From assembly GCF_007786475.1 (NCBI RefSeq), contig NZ_VNJJ01000014.1:60338-124337 (forward strand): a stretch of DNA of 64,000 bases, given 5' to 3'. A program made the translations under genes and the position numbers. The number at the start of each line of letters is the position of its first letter. Within the stretch, counting starts at the first letter, position 1. The notes under the pieces were generated by a model. It saw nothing but the letters and a program-made list of their open reading frames with translations, was not told where the DNA came from and searched no databases. The DNA comes from Cohnella terricola. Its GTDB lineage: Bacteria > Bacillota > Bacilli > Paenibacillales > Paenibacillaceae. Shown here in pieces: positions 15,953 through 24,089 of this stretch.

Positions 15953-17967
15953 TGAACATATGGGATGTATTAGGCATTGACCATACCGACGACGTATCCT
16001 CGATCAAGAAAGCCTATTCGCTCAAACTGAGAGTTCATCATCCAGAGGACGACCCCGTAGGCTATCAACGACTCCGGGAAGCCTACGATCAAGCCGTGAA
16101 GACGGCTAAACAGCGAAGTCGGAACAATGCCGAGCGGGAGCTTGCGGCCGCTATCGAAATTCCGCGCCAAGTGTACGAATGGGACGAGGAAGAAGCAGTA
16201 GAAGTAGAGGAAGTAGAGGAAGTAGAGGAAGTAGAGGAAGAACAAGAAGAGGAAGTAGAGGAAGTAGAGGAAGTAGAGGAAGTAGAGGAAGAACAAGAAG
16301 AGGAAGAGGACGAAGATTTCGGCGATTTCGACGCGTTCTCTCCTGTTCAACGATGGGTCCATGTCGAGGACGGACCGCCGGATCCCGCCAAGCAGTTGAA
16401 CGCCTTTCTGGAGCAGGCCGAAACGATCTACGCCGATTTCCCGGCAAGGTTGGATATCAACAAATGGGTTGAACTGTTAAATTCCGATATCGTCTGGGAC
16501 GCTAACCGCCATAATATCGCATCCGAGAAAATGCTCGATTTTCTAGAAACGCACTATTTCTTGCCCGGGCCGATCTGGCGTCTTCTCGACGCGACCTTTC
16601 ATTGGAAAAACCGGGCTATGGAAGAGGAAGATTTCGAGGAGCGATACCCCCACGTCCATGCTTATGCGATCTCGGAGACCGGAGCAGCTTCTCTCGGGTA
16701 CGCCGTCCTCCTGAACGCGGGGGATATCGATTACGAGGCGTATCTGCTTCTTAGAGAAGCCGCCTATTCTTCTTTGTTAAACAGGGATAGCCACGAAGCT
16801 TCCCTGTTCTTAGAGAAAGCTAATGGGATCTTCGGGCAAGATCCCAACCTGCTGCGGCTCCGGTTCGAATGCTATCGGCTCTCCGGAGACAACGAGCGCG
16901 CCTTGGAGGCTTGCGACGAGTGGATTCGCGCATCCGGCGGCGATGCGGACGGCTATTACTACCGTGCCCTCTTTCTGCTGGAGGCAGGAAAACTGGACGA
17001 AGCGATGAAGGACGCGGAACGGTTGATCGCGCTCGAGCCGAAAGAAGGCAGAGCATGGTCTCTGCTCGGAAAGTGTCAATTCAAGCTCGGTATGTCGGAA
17101 CAAGCCCAGAAAACCTTCGAGCGCCTTCTTGAACGCAACGCCGACGATATCGAAGCGGGCATTTACTTGGCGAGCATTCGAGGACGGTCCAAGCAACACT
17201 TCAAGTTTCCATTGCGCAGTCGGTTGTTCAATGGGTTCGCCACCCTACTGTTTAGAAAGTGGCTGACTTTGCTTCTACTCGTCGCGACCCATATTTTTAT
17301 CCTGTCACCGGTCGGCTCGCCTAATGGCGAGACACCCTGGTACCGGATAGCCCAATTTTTTTACGAGCCGATTGAGGACCCGGGTCCCGTAACGATTCGT
17401 TCGTTGCAAGAATTGAACGATTTACAGTCAAGAGAGAGGTCTCCCGTCAGCTTGATGTTCCGCGGCGCGACCTTTATAAAGATCTATCAATTTCGTGACA
17501 AAGCGGAAGACGGCAGCAGCTTCATCTATTATATGTCCCCCGACGATGCCCGAAAAAACAACGGATATCCGCCCACCACCAGCGGCCTTGTCTGGATCGG
17601 CGAGTTAGAAGGCGGCGGCGTAGTCGCGATTCTGTCTTACAGCAAGAATCTTCAAGCAGGTGAACTGGAAGGCAACCTCTTTCGGCCGATGCCGCAAAAC
17701 CTGCGGGAGAAGATCGACGAGTGGGGAAAAGCGAACCCGGACGTCCGCCGATTGCTCGGCGATCGGACGCTCCCGGATGCCTATCTCGACGCGCGGCCGC
17801 CGCTCAACCGGTCGTCGGAGCTCGACGAAGAAGCCACACTGATCGACGCGGATATTAGCGTCCTGTTGCTCGTACTGCTCTACGGCTCCTTAGGTTTGGA
17901 AATCAGGAGAATTTGGAGATTCATCCTATTCACTGGAAACGGAAGAACGCGGAGGGAGTCCCGATGA
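15952..17967 (+). CDS. Membrane J-domain/TPR protein, likely HscC co-chaperone (DjlB/DjlC-like)
   Basis: This 671-residue protein begins with a J domain, 'MNIWDVLGIDHTDDVSSIKKAY'. Its canonical HPD tripeptide reads HPE ('HHPEDDPVGYQRLREAYDQ'), a variant I recall from the DjlC-type partners of HscC. A highly acidic Glu/Val tract follows (about 80-125, built from 9-bp and 51-bp repeats), then a helical region with TPR-like repeats (about 275-410). Membrane helices lie near 425-445 and 620-640. The ATG at 15952 overlaps the hscC stop (TAATG); an in-frame ATG at 15937 is the alternative. Position and fold argue for stimulation of HscC ATPase at the membrane. Confidence 0.85.
   Translation: MNIWDVLGIDHTDDVSSIKKAYSLKLRVHHPEDDPVGYQRLREAYDQAVKTAKQRSRNNAERELAAAIEIPRQVYEWDEEEAVEVEEVEEVEEVEEEQEEEVEEVEEVEEVEEEQEEEEDEDFGDFDAFSPVQRWVHVEDGPPDPAKQLNAFLEQAETIYADFPARLDINKWVELLNSDIVWDANRHNIASEKMLDFLETHYFLPGPIWRLLDATFHWKNRAMEEEDFEERYPHVHAYAISETGAASLGYAVLLNAGDIDYEAYLLLREAAYSSLLNRDSHEASLFLEKANGIFGQDPNLLRLRFECYRLSGDNERALEACDEWIRASGGDADGYYYRALFLLEAGKLDEAMKDAERLIALEPKEGRAWSLLGKCQFKLGMSEQAQKTFERLLERNADDIEAGIYLASIRGRSKQHFKFPLRSRLFNGFATLLFRKWLTLLLLVATHIFILSPVGSPNGETPWYRIAQFFYEPIEDPGPVTIRSLQELNDLQSRERSPVSLMFRGATFIKIYQFRDKAEDGSSFIYYMSPDDARKNNGYPPTTSGLVWIGELEGGGVVAILSYSKNLQAGELEGNLFRPMPQNLREKIDEWGKANPDVRRLLGDRTLPDAYLDARPPLNRSSELDEEATLIDADISVLLLVLLYGSLGLEIRRIWRFILFTGNGRTRRESR
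16201..16302 (+). repeat. Two perfect 51-bp repeats inside the J-protein gene
   Basis: The block 16201-16251 is repeated without change at 16252-16302. Each copy holds four GAAGTAGAG units plus a 15-bp tail, encoding 17 residues of Glu/Val/Gln. The plus strand is almost pure purine over more than 100 bp. Confidence 0.95.
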
Positions 17968-18602
17968 ACATCTATAAGAAGCAATACATCCTGCGGAAAT
18001 ATATGCGCGCCTTCGCCGCAATCTGTCATGCCGAGATCGGGCGTGAATACTTGGTCACGAATCCGCTCGCCATCAGGAAAAGGCATCTCAGATCCTTTTT
18101 CAAAGGCATGGGAATTCATAACGAGGAAACTTTTCTTACCTCTTTCCACTCCCATTTGCGCGGCGTGCTCCAAAATGACTACGTAAAATTATGCAGCTCG
18201 CTGGAAAGAAAAACGGTTGCCGAGCGAGTCGCTTATATCCAGTCGATTACCAACGAGAAGCATCGACTCGAGCTTCTCGTCGTTAACGAATATTTCTATC
18301 GTCTGCCTAAAGGCGGAGTCGCGGCCCATGACTATACGTGGGCGATATTTAAAAGCTGGGCCGGCTGTAAGCTAGGCTATATCGATTTCGAACGACATTG
18401 GAAATACGTCGAGGATATCCTGGCTTCCGTCCGGAGGGACTACGAGGACTGGGAGAGCTATCTGACCGGATTCTTCGTGGGCGTAGCTTTGCTCAACCCA
18501 GATGATCCCGATTTCGCCTCGATCCATCGGATTCAAGACACACTCTCTCGCTTGCTCAAATCCCGGCTCAGCCCGCTGCACGGAGTCTCCATCCGGCGTT
18601 AA
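17964..18602 (+). CDS. DUF1266 domain-containing protein
   Basis: This 212-residue protein is assigned to DUF1266 from its C-terminal half: 'YTWAIFKSWAGCKLGYIDFERHWKYVEDI' followed by 'DWESYLTGFFVGVALLNPDD'. No catalytic motif is visible. The ATG at 17964 overlaps the upstream stop (ATGA) with GGAGGGAGTCCC before it, so it is the third gene of the hscC operon. In E. coli, DUF1266 genes (ybeR, ybeU) lie beside djlB, djlC and hscC, so this link is kept across very distant bacteria. The protein may be a substrate or cofactor of the HscC system; this is inferred from context only. Confidence 0.82.
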   Translation: MNIYKKQYILRKYMRAFAAICHAEIGREYLVTNPLAIRKRHLRSFFKGMGIHNEETFLTSFHSHLRGVLQNDYVKLCSSLERKTVAERVAYIQSITNEKHRLELLVVNEYFYRLPKGGVAAHDYTWAIFKSWAGCKLGYIDFERHWKYVEDILASVRRDYEDWESYLTGFFVGVALLNPDDPDFASIHRIQDTLSRLLKSRLSPLHGVSIRR

Positions 18603-18616
18603 CCCGTCTCGTAAAG

Positions 18617-18655
18617 AAAGCGACAACCGTCCTTATTCAGGGGTTGTCGCTTTTA
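18617..18655. terminator. Bidirectional terminator between the hscC operon and the DUF2809 gene
   Basis: Arms AAAGCGACAACC and GGTTGTCGCTTT are perfectly paired, with T-rich sequence on either side. The hairpin overlaps the end of the DUF2809 reading frame. Confidence 0.88.
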
Positions 18656-19040
18656 TCTTCGAACCGGCAGTTTTCAAACTAACGTCTATCCCGCAGAAAA
18701 CCATGGCGCCGATGAAGTATCGGATAAGATCGACGGTCAAGAAACCTTTGCCCAAAACTAACGCGCCTAATGCGGTTGCCCTGATCCTGTTGATCCAATC
18801 TGCCTGATATAGCTGGCTGATTTCAATGGCGAAGCAAAAGGCGATTCCGACTCCGAAAGCCCAGAGTCGAGTTTTCCGGACGAATAGCGCACGCACGCCG
18901 AAATAGATCATTCCGGCCCACAACGCATCGCCGGCATGACTGGCGACAAATGCTGGCAATTCGTTGGAGTATGCTCGCGAGCTCAATCCTAACGCGATTA
19001 AGACGACAACGCCCGAAAAGTAAAGAATTCTCGCTCTCAA
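18633..19040 (-). CDS. DUF2809 membrane protein (VanZ-like small integral membrane protein)
   Basis: This 135-residue protein has four predicted membrane helices. The stretch 'WAGMIYFGVRALF' and the 'FAIEISQLYQADWINRIRATALGALVLG' segment are typical of DUF2809. No function is established. The likely start is TTG at 19040, 7 bp after the lepB stop, so it is the second gene of a lepB operon. The ribosome site is weak (AAGGTG, 13 bases upstream, inside lepB), so translation may depend on coupling to lepB. Confidence 0.8.
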   Translation of the reverse strand: MRARILYFSGVVVLIALGLSSRAYSNELPAFVASHAGDALWAGMIYFGVRALFVRKTRLWAFGVGIAFCFAIEISQLYQADWINRIRATALGALVLGKGFLTVDLIRYFIGAMVFCGIDVSLKTAGSKIKATTPE

Positions 19041-19047
19041 TGGAGTT

Positions 19048-19596
19048 CTACAGCACCTTTTTCCCGATAACGTGATTTAGCGGAATGAATCCGATCGCCC
19101 GGCTATCCTCGCTATGATTACGGTTATCGCCCATGACGAAAATATGATTCGCCGGCACTTCCCACCTGCCGACGGTATAGTTGTTCATCGCTTCCTTAAT
19201 ATACGGCTCGTCTAGAGGTTCGCCGTTGCGGTAGACGTTGCCGGCTTTGATCTCTAGCACGTCGCCGGGCTTGCCAATCACTCTTTTGACATAGAAGGCA
19301 CGGTCGTCCTTGTTCGTCAGAAGCTGGATCAGCGGATTTTCCAGCACGTCGTCCACGAAACCACGCTTGCGGTCCACTCGGCTGTCGATAATGACGATAT
19401 CGCCGTAGTCGGGGTAATACGAGAAAGTATGGGATAACTTCGATACGAGCAGCCTTTGACGGTCGTGCAAAGTCGGGTCCATAGAGTGTCCGTCCACTCG
19501 ATAAGGTTGAATGACGAAAACACCGATGATCAGCGACAGAATGCAAGCGATCGCCAGGGAACTGATCCAGCTTCGAATCTTTCGGAATAGAATCAT
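19048..19596 (-). CDS. lepB: Type I signal peptidase
   Basis: This is a 182-residue membrane-bound serine protease that removes signal peptides from exported proteins. It has one N-terminal membrane helix (about 11-30). The catalytic serine S38 is in 'VDGHSMDPTL' and the catalytic lysine K104 in 'AFYVKRVIGKPGD'. The late box 'VMGDNRNHSEDSRAIGFI' is also present. The length and single anchor are typical of Gram-positive SipS/SipT enzymes. It is first in a two-gene unit with the DUF2809 gene and lies downstream of a palindromic repeat array. Confidence 0.94.
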   Translation of the reverse strand: MILFRKIRSWISSLAIACILSLIIGVFVIQPYRVDGHSMDPTLHDRQRLLVSKLSHTFSYYPDYGDIVIIDSRVDRKRGFVDDVLENPLIQLLTNKDDRAFYVKRVIGKPGDVLEIKAGNVYRNGEPLDEPYIKEAMNNYTVGRWEVPANHIFVMGDNRNHSEDSRAIGFIPLNHVIGKKVL

Positions 19597-19710
19597 GCGG
19601 ACACTCCTTTTTGCTTTTTACTAATTTTAACACGATTGTGCAGCGATAACGAGCGCTAGGGAGATCTGATGCGTGAACTACCGCCTTGGAAGAGAGTAAT
19701 AGGCTTCACA

Positions 19711-19910
19711 CCGCCAATAGCGATGTTTCTCATCGTACTTGCCCTCAACATGCGCTCCACGAAGTGGAAGTACGATGTTTTTCATCACTATTCGTCTCGG
19801 GAATCGGGCAAAAGTAGCACTTCGCCTCAAATAGCGATATTTCTCATCATACTTGCCCCCGACACGTGCTTCACGAGGCGGAAGTACGATGTTTTTCATC
19901 GCTAATCGTC
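19711..19910. repeat. Intergenic palindromic repeat array, core GCGATG-N5-CATCG (array A)
   Basis: The 387-bp gap between lepB and the large surface-protein gene holds four copies of CGATG-N5-CATC, starting at 19721, 19773, 19835 and 19887 (steps 52, 62, 52). Copies 1 and 2 are inverted relative to each other over about 28 bp, as are 3 and 4, so each pair can also fold into one large hairpin. The same core and the same 52/62/52 spacing recur at 55760-55950. No protein product is supported. Confidence 0.85.
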
Positions 19911-19924
19911 CCGAGGATAGAGCG

Positions 19925-19963
19925 AAGCCGGAAACACTCCGCGTTCGGAGTTTTCCGGCTTTC
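19925..19963. terminator. Stem-loop downstream of the surface-protein gene
   Basis: AGCCGGAAA-cACTCCG and CGGAGT-TTTCCGGCT form a strong hairpin 21 bp beyond the stop at 19984. The minus strand lacks a clean T-run, so it may be a processing or weak termination signal. Confidence 0.55.
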
Positions 19964-19983
19964 TCTCGTACATGATCAAATGA

Positions 19984-22900
19984 TTAATAAGTCAAGTTGG
20001 CGCTAGCCGGAACAGAAAGCTTGTGCAACGTCGCGTTGGTTTGATCGGCAATCGAAAGTACATAGACTTGATAAACGCTCGGAGCGACAAGCGCTTGCCC
20101 CGTAATGCTAGATGCGATATTAACGGAGTATGGTCCGTTCTGACCGTTCCTATAAACATTTGTGAACAACGAAGCATTTCCCGACTTGAAGTAATCAATG
20201 GCTAAGGATTCCTGCAATGCCCCTTGCGTCACGAACACGGCATATTGAGAAATCCCGAATTCCCCTGTAGGTGCGGTAAAGGAAACATTAATTGTTCCGG
20301 GTGCAACCTGCACCGCCTGAATGCCCGTGACTGCCTGAACCGGAATACCAGTCGATACAAGCGTCACAGGGTTCGATGCTGGAGAGATCACGCCGAGTCC
20401 GTTATTGGCTACCGACACCACGAATACGCGATAGCCCACATTACTGACGATTGGCGCTCCGTCCGTATCCACAGCATTTGCAGCAAACCTGTAGTAATAT
20501 GGACTGTTCCCTGTCTTGTTGACAATAGCAAAGCGCGCCGGATCCGTAATACTCATGGCAGTGTTCGCCGTGAAACCGCTAGCGGAGTTTTCTTTCACGA
20601 CATACATGCGGTAATGGCTGATATTCGTCTCATCCGAAGCCTTGTTAAAGGATACTTGTAAATCTGTTCCGTTATTGGCGCTGGCAACTACACCTGTCAC
20701 AGCGGGGACGCCCGTACTGGTCAAGGTGATCGACGGAGAAGCTAGAGATAATGCATTCGTTCCGTTTGCTACACCATAACCGACGGATAGAACGAATACC
20801 CTGTAAGGCATGCCGTTTTGAATCGGTTGGTAATAGATATCATTCGCAGTCTGCAGGAGCGGCTGATTATAGTCCGATCCAATATTAGCTACTGTGAACA
20901 ATCTCGAATCCGAAATCGCATTGGCGGCATTTAGATTAAACTGGTTCGCGGCGGCTTCCGGAACGACGAAGATCCGATAATGGCTAATGTTGGCTTCAGG
21001 CGATGCTTTAGTGAAAGAAACCTTCAAATCCCGGCCATCGCCATAATCCGATACTTTGCTCACTGCGATGTTCGTAACCGCAGTCACCGTACCCTTGTTA
21101 GTCAGCTTAATAGTCGAAGATGCAGCGGACAACGCATTGCCGTAAGCAGTCGAGGTTCCGACCGACAGGACGAATACTTTGTAGTTTATACTGTTTTGGA
21201 TCAATGCCCCATCGATATCGCGTGAATCGGCGTTGAGCGATTGACCAACAATATTAGAGCCGGTCTTGTTGATCACAGTATAATAGTTCGACGCATTGGC
21301 GTAATTCAAATTAAAGTAGTTTACCGCGTTTTCCTTTACGACGAACACCCGGTAATGAGCGATATTCGTTTCATTCGCGGCTTTCGTGAACGAAACTTTC
21401 AGACCGCGGCCATCGCCATAATCCCCTACATCGCTAACGGCCAAGTTGGTGATTGCCGTGACGTTGTTACTCGACAGCATGATCGGATTCGAAGCGGCTG
21501 ACAACGCATTGCTGCCGTTGCCTACGGTCATGACGAATACCCGGTAAGGGGTTCCGTTCTGTATCAACGCGCCGTCCACGTCGCGCGAGGTGGCATTCAA
21601 CGTTTGGATAATGTTCGCGTTCGTTTTATTAAACGTCGTGTAGTTATTCGAGTTGGTGACCGCATTCGCAGCAGCCAGATTAAAGCTGGCGGCATACGCT
21701 TCTTTGACGACGAATACGCGATAATTTTTAATCAGGGACTCATTGACCACTTTCGTGAAAGATATCTGAAGATCGCGGCCGTTATTATAATCGTTAACGT
21801 CGCTCGCAAAAACATTTGTAACGGCGCTAATGCCGGAGTACGAAAGCGTAATGCTGTCGGACGAAGCCGAGAGTGTATTCGGATAGGCGCTGTTATTGGA
21901 AACACCCATCACGAATACGCGATAAGCGATCCCGTTCGTTACGGAGTTACCTTTCACGTCCCTCATGTTCGAGGTCAGTGTCACGCTGTAGTTGCTGCCG
22001 CCCGTTTTATACTGGTCGTAAAAATACGATGTTTTGTTCGCTTCCGTCAAGTTAAAGCTCCCGAAATCGGATTCTCTTACCACAAAGATACGGTACGAGA
22101 CGATGCGCGACTCGTCGGAAGCCTTGTTGAACGTGACTTGCAGATCGCGACCGTCGCCGTTATCATCGATGTCTGCTACACCGGTAATCCTAGGAGTTTG
22201 AGGAGAAGTGCCCAGCGTCACCGAAGCGGAGCCTGCGGACAACGCGTGCGTCATACTTCCCGTGTTCGAGCTGAGCGCAAGGACAAATGCGGTATACGCT
22301 TCGCCGTTCCTGATCAACGCGCCGGACGTATCTCTTGCCGCCGAGTTCAACGTTACGCTCAACGTGTTGTTGTTCCCCGTCTTGGACACGGATGTATAGT
22401 ACGAGCTGGACATGCCATTAGCAGCAGTCAGATCGAATCTCGACGCATCAGAGGATTTTACGATCATGACGCGATAACCGGTAATATTGCTTTCATTCGA
22501 TGCTTTAGTGAAGGTTACCCGCATGTCACGGCCGTCGCCGAGGTCGCTAATGCTCTCGATCTTGACGTTCGTCGCGGCGTTCACGGACTGGATAGCGCTC
22601 AGGCTAATCGATACCGAGGGACTGGATAAAGCGTAAGAGTCTTTGCCGAGCGTCAGCACGAATACCCGATAGGATTGATTCGTCCGAAGCAATGCTCCGT
22701 CTACGTCCCTGCTTTGCGAGGAAAGCGTCGTTCTTTGGGTCGATTTGGAGATCGCCGTATAGTTCGACGAGGACACACTCTGAGCATTGGCCAGGTTAAA
22801 GGACGAAGCATTCTCCGCCTTCACGACTAGAATCCGGTAGCTGTCCACGTTCGATTGGTCCGAGGGGGGCGCGAAGCTGACTTGCAAATCCCGCCCATCT

Positions 22901-23388
22901 CCGTACTGGCTTACGGTCGATACGGATAATGAAGACGCGGCTCCGACTTCTTTGACCGCCTTCGTCGTAATCAGGACGCTCTGGGAAAGTTTATCCCACG
23001 CGACATCGTCTCCGAGAGCCTCGCTCACGAAACGCACGGGCACCATCGTTCTGCCGTGAATCGCGCGCGCCGGCGAGTCCAGTGTCACGACTTTGTTGTT
23101 GATCGTTGCCGTCTTCGCGCCGAGCGTAAGCACAACGGTCGTATCCCGCTTCGTAGCGGTTACCGTCTGGGCTTTCTGATTCCATTGCACTCTCGCGTTC
23201 AGCGCTTCAAAAATACCGCGAAGGGGAACCATCGTGTATCCCGCGATAGCGACAGGGTCTTGATCGGTTGCCAAAATCTGCCCGTCGATGAAGATCCTGA
23301 TCGGGGATTCGGCCTTCGCATCTTGCGGTTGATTAAAAGCAGAAAATACGATTGCAAAAGCGGTTAGCGAGGCTAGTAGTTTTCGCAC
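19984..23388 (-). CDS. Secreted stalk protein: copper-amine-oxidase-N domain plus eight Fn3-like repeats
   Basis: This product of about 1134 residues has a signal peptide ('VRKLLASLTAFAIVFSAF', cut near AKA). A copper amine oxidase N-terminal (stalk) domain follows at about 30-145, with 'VPLRGIFEALNARVQWNQKAQTV' and 'MVPVRFVSEALGDDVAWDK'. Eight repeats of about 110-125 residues fill the rest. Seven contain a 'GDGRDLQVSFTKASNESNI'-like start and six an 'RDVDGALIQNG'-like middle; the last is diverged. Repeats look like fibronectin-III folds. The GTG at 23388 is preferred: GGAGG lies 9 bases before it, and the same GGAGG directly abuts the ATG at 23397. It is likely a cell-wall-associated or matrix protein; no sortase motif is present. 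Confidence 0.85.
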   Translation of the reverse strand: MRKLLASLTAFAIVFSAFNQPQDAKAESPIRIFIDGQILATDQDPVAIAGYTMVPLRGIFEALNARVQWNQKAQTVTATKRDTTVVLTLGAKTATINNKVVTLDSPARAIHGRTMVPVRFVSEALGDDVAWDKLSQSVLITTKAVKEVGAASSLSVSTVSQYGDGRDLQVSFAPPSDQSNVDSYRILVVKAENASSFNLANAQSVSSSNYTAISKSTQRTTLSSQSRDVDGALLRTNQSYRVFVLTLGKDSYALSSPSVSISLSAIQSVNAATNVKIESISDLGDGRDMRVTFTKASNESNITGYRVMIVKSSDASRFDLTAANGMSSSYYTSVSKTGNNNTLSVTLNSAARDTSGALIRNGEAYTAFVLALSSNTGSMTHALSAGSASVTLGTSPQTPRITGVADIDDNGDGRDLQVTFNKASDESRIVSYRIFVVRESDFGSFNLTEANKTSYFYDQYKTGGSNYSVTLTSNMRDVKGNSVTNGIAYRVFVMGVSNNSAYPNTLSASSDSITLSYSGISAVTNVFASDVNDYNNGRDLQISFTKVVNESLIKNYRVFVVKEAYAASFNLAAANAVTNSNNYTTFNKTNANIIQTLNATSRDVDGALIQNGTPYRVFVMTVGNGSNALSAASNPIMLSSNNVTAITNLAVSDVGDYGDGRGLKVSFTKAANETNIAHYRVFVVKENAVNYFNLNYANASNYYTVINKTGSNIVGQSLNADSRDIDGALIQNSINYKVFVLSVGTSTAYGNALSAASSTIKLTNKGTVTAVTNIAVSKVSDYGDGRDLKVSFTKASPEANISHYRIFVVPEAAANQFNLNAANAISDSRLFTVANIGSDYNQPLLQTANDIYYQPIQNGMPYRVFVLSVGYGVANGTNALSLASPSITLTSTGVPAVTGVVASANNGTDLQVSFNKASDETNISHYRMYVVKENSASGFTANTAMSITDPARFAIVNKTGNSPYYYRFAANAVDTDGAPIVSNVGYRVFVVSVANNGLGVISPASNPVTLVSTGIPVQAVTGIQAVQVAPGTINVSFTAPTGEFGISQYAVFVTQGALQESLAIDYFKSGNASLFTNVYRNGQNGPYSVNIASSITGQALVAPSVYQVYVLSIADQTNATLHKLSVPASANLTY

Positions 23389-23684
23389 TTGATTCATCCT
23401 CCAGTGTTGTCTTTCATCGCATGTCCTCTCAATGACTTGCATGATCTTGGTATTTTGACGTTATAATAAAGCCAAAAGTTTCAGCAAAGCCATGATTATT
23501 TTCAGCGAACATTCAGCTTTTACGTATAGTTAATCGTTCGTCGGTGTAAACTCGAACTCAGCGCGAACCTTATACTCCTCAACCCTCTATCACATCCAAT
23601 CCGCTATCAGGAATTTCATCCAATATATAGACGCGAAGAACGGTAAAAAGTTACTCGAGGAACCCCTGCGAAAATTGCCCGAAA

Positions 23685-23722
23685 CATAAAAGAAGCCACC
23701 TCCCTTGCGGAAAGCGGCTCCT
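23685..23722 (-). terminator. Terminator of the monooxygenase-like gene
   Basis: On the minus strand AGCCGC pairs with GTGGCT (one G-U) and TTCTTTTATGTTT follows, just after the stop at 23727. The 338-bp gap from here to the surface-protein start holds nothing else recognisable beyond a possible minus-strand promoter near 23460-23490. Confidence 0.6.
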
Positions 23723-23726
23723 CCGA

Positions 23727-24068
23727 TTATCGTTCTATTTCCATGGGAAACGAATACTCTCTTTCGACCTTGCATATTCTCACTTTATAATCCCTGTACC
23801 AATCTTGTTTACCTCGCCGCTGCGCAGCCAGATGCGCCTCATCGCGCTTCCAATTCGCAATCGCCTCGAGGCTCTCCCAGTAGGAGATTGTTATACCCGC
23901 ACCCGAAGCGTCGCGAACGCTATCCACGCCGATAAAACCGGGCTGCTCTGCCGCCAATCGCTCCATCTCCTCCGCCATCCGGACATATCCGTTGTCTCCA
24001 TCTGTACGTTGGCTGGAAAATATAACGGCGTAATATTCTCCATTCTCGCCTTGATCCGTCGCTTTCAC
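23727..24068 (-). CDS. Antibiotic biosynthesis monooxygenase (ABM) fold protein
   Basis: This 113-residue protein fits the ABM dimeric alpha/beta barrel family: 'YAVIFSSQRTDGDNGYVRMAEEMERLAAEQPGFIG' followed by 'ISYWESLEAIANWKRDEAHLAAQRRGK'. Members range from heme oxygenases to quinone oxidases and many are only structural relatives, so no reaction is assigned. The start is GTG with AAGGAG upstream; an ATG one base earlier is out of frame. It lies 21 bp after the YesN-like gene and may be the last gene of the sugar ABC operon. Confidence 0.8.
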   Translation of the reverse strand: MKATDQGENGEYYAVIFSSQRTDGDNGYVRMAEEMERLAAEQPGFIGVDSVRDASGAGITISYWESLEAIANWKRDEAHLAAQRRGKQDWYRDYKVRICKVEREYSFPMEIER

Positions 24069-24089
24069 ATCCGCTCACTCCTTTCCCGC

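Noticed and set aside
21604..22629. Plus-strand 341-residue frame within the surface-protein gene
   Set aside because: Antisense shadow of Fn3-like repeats; no ribosome site or domain.
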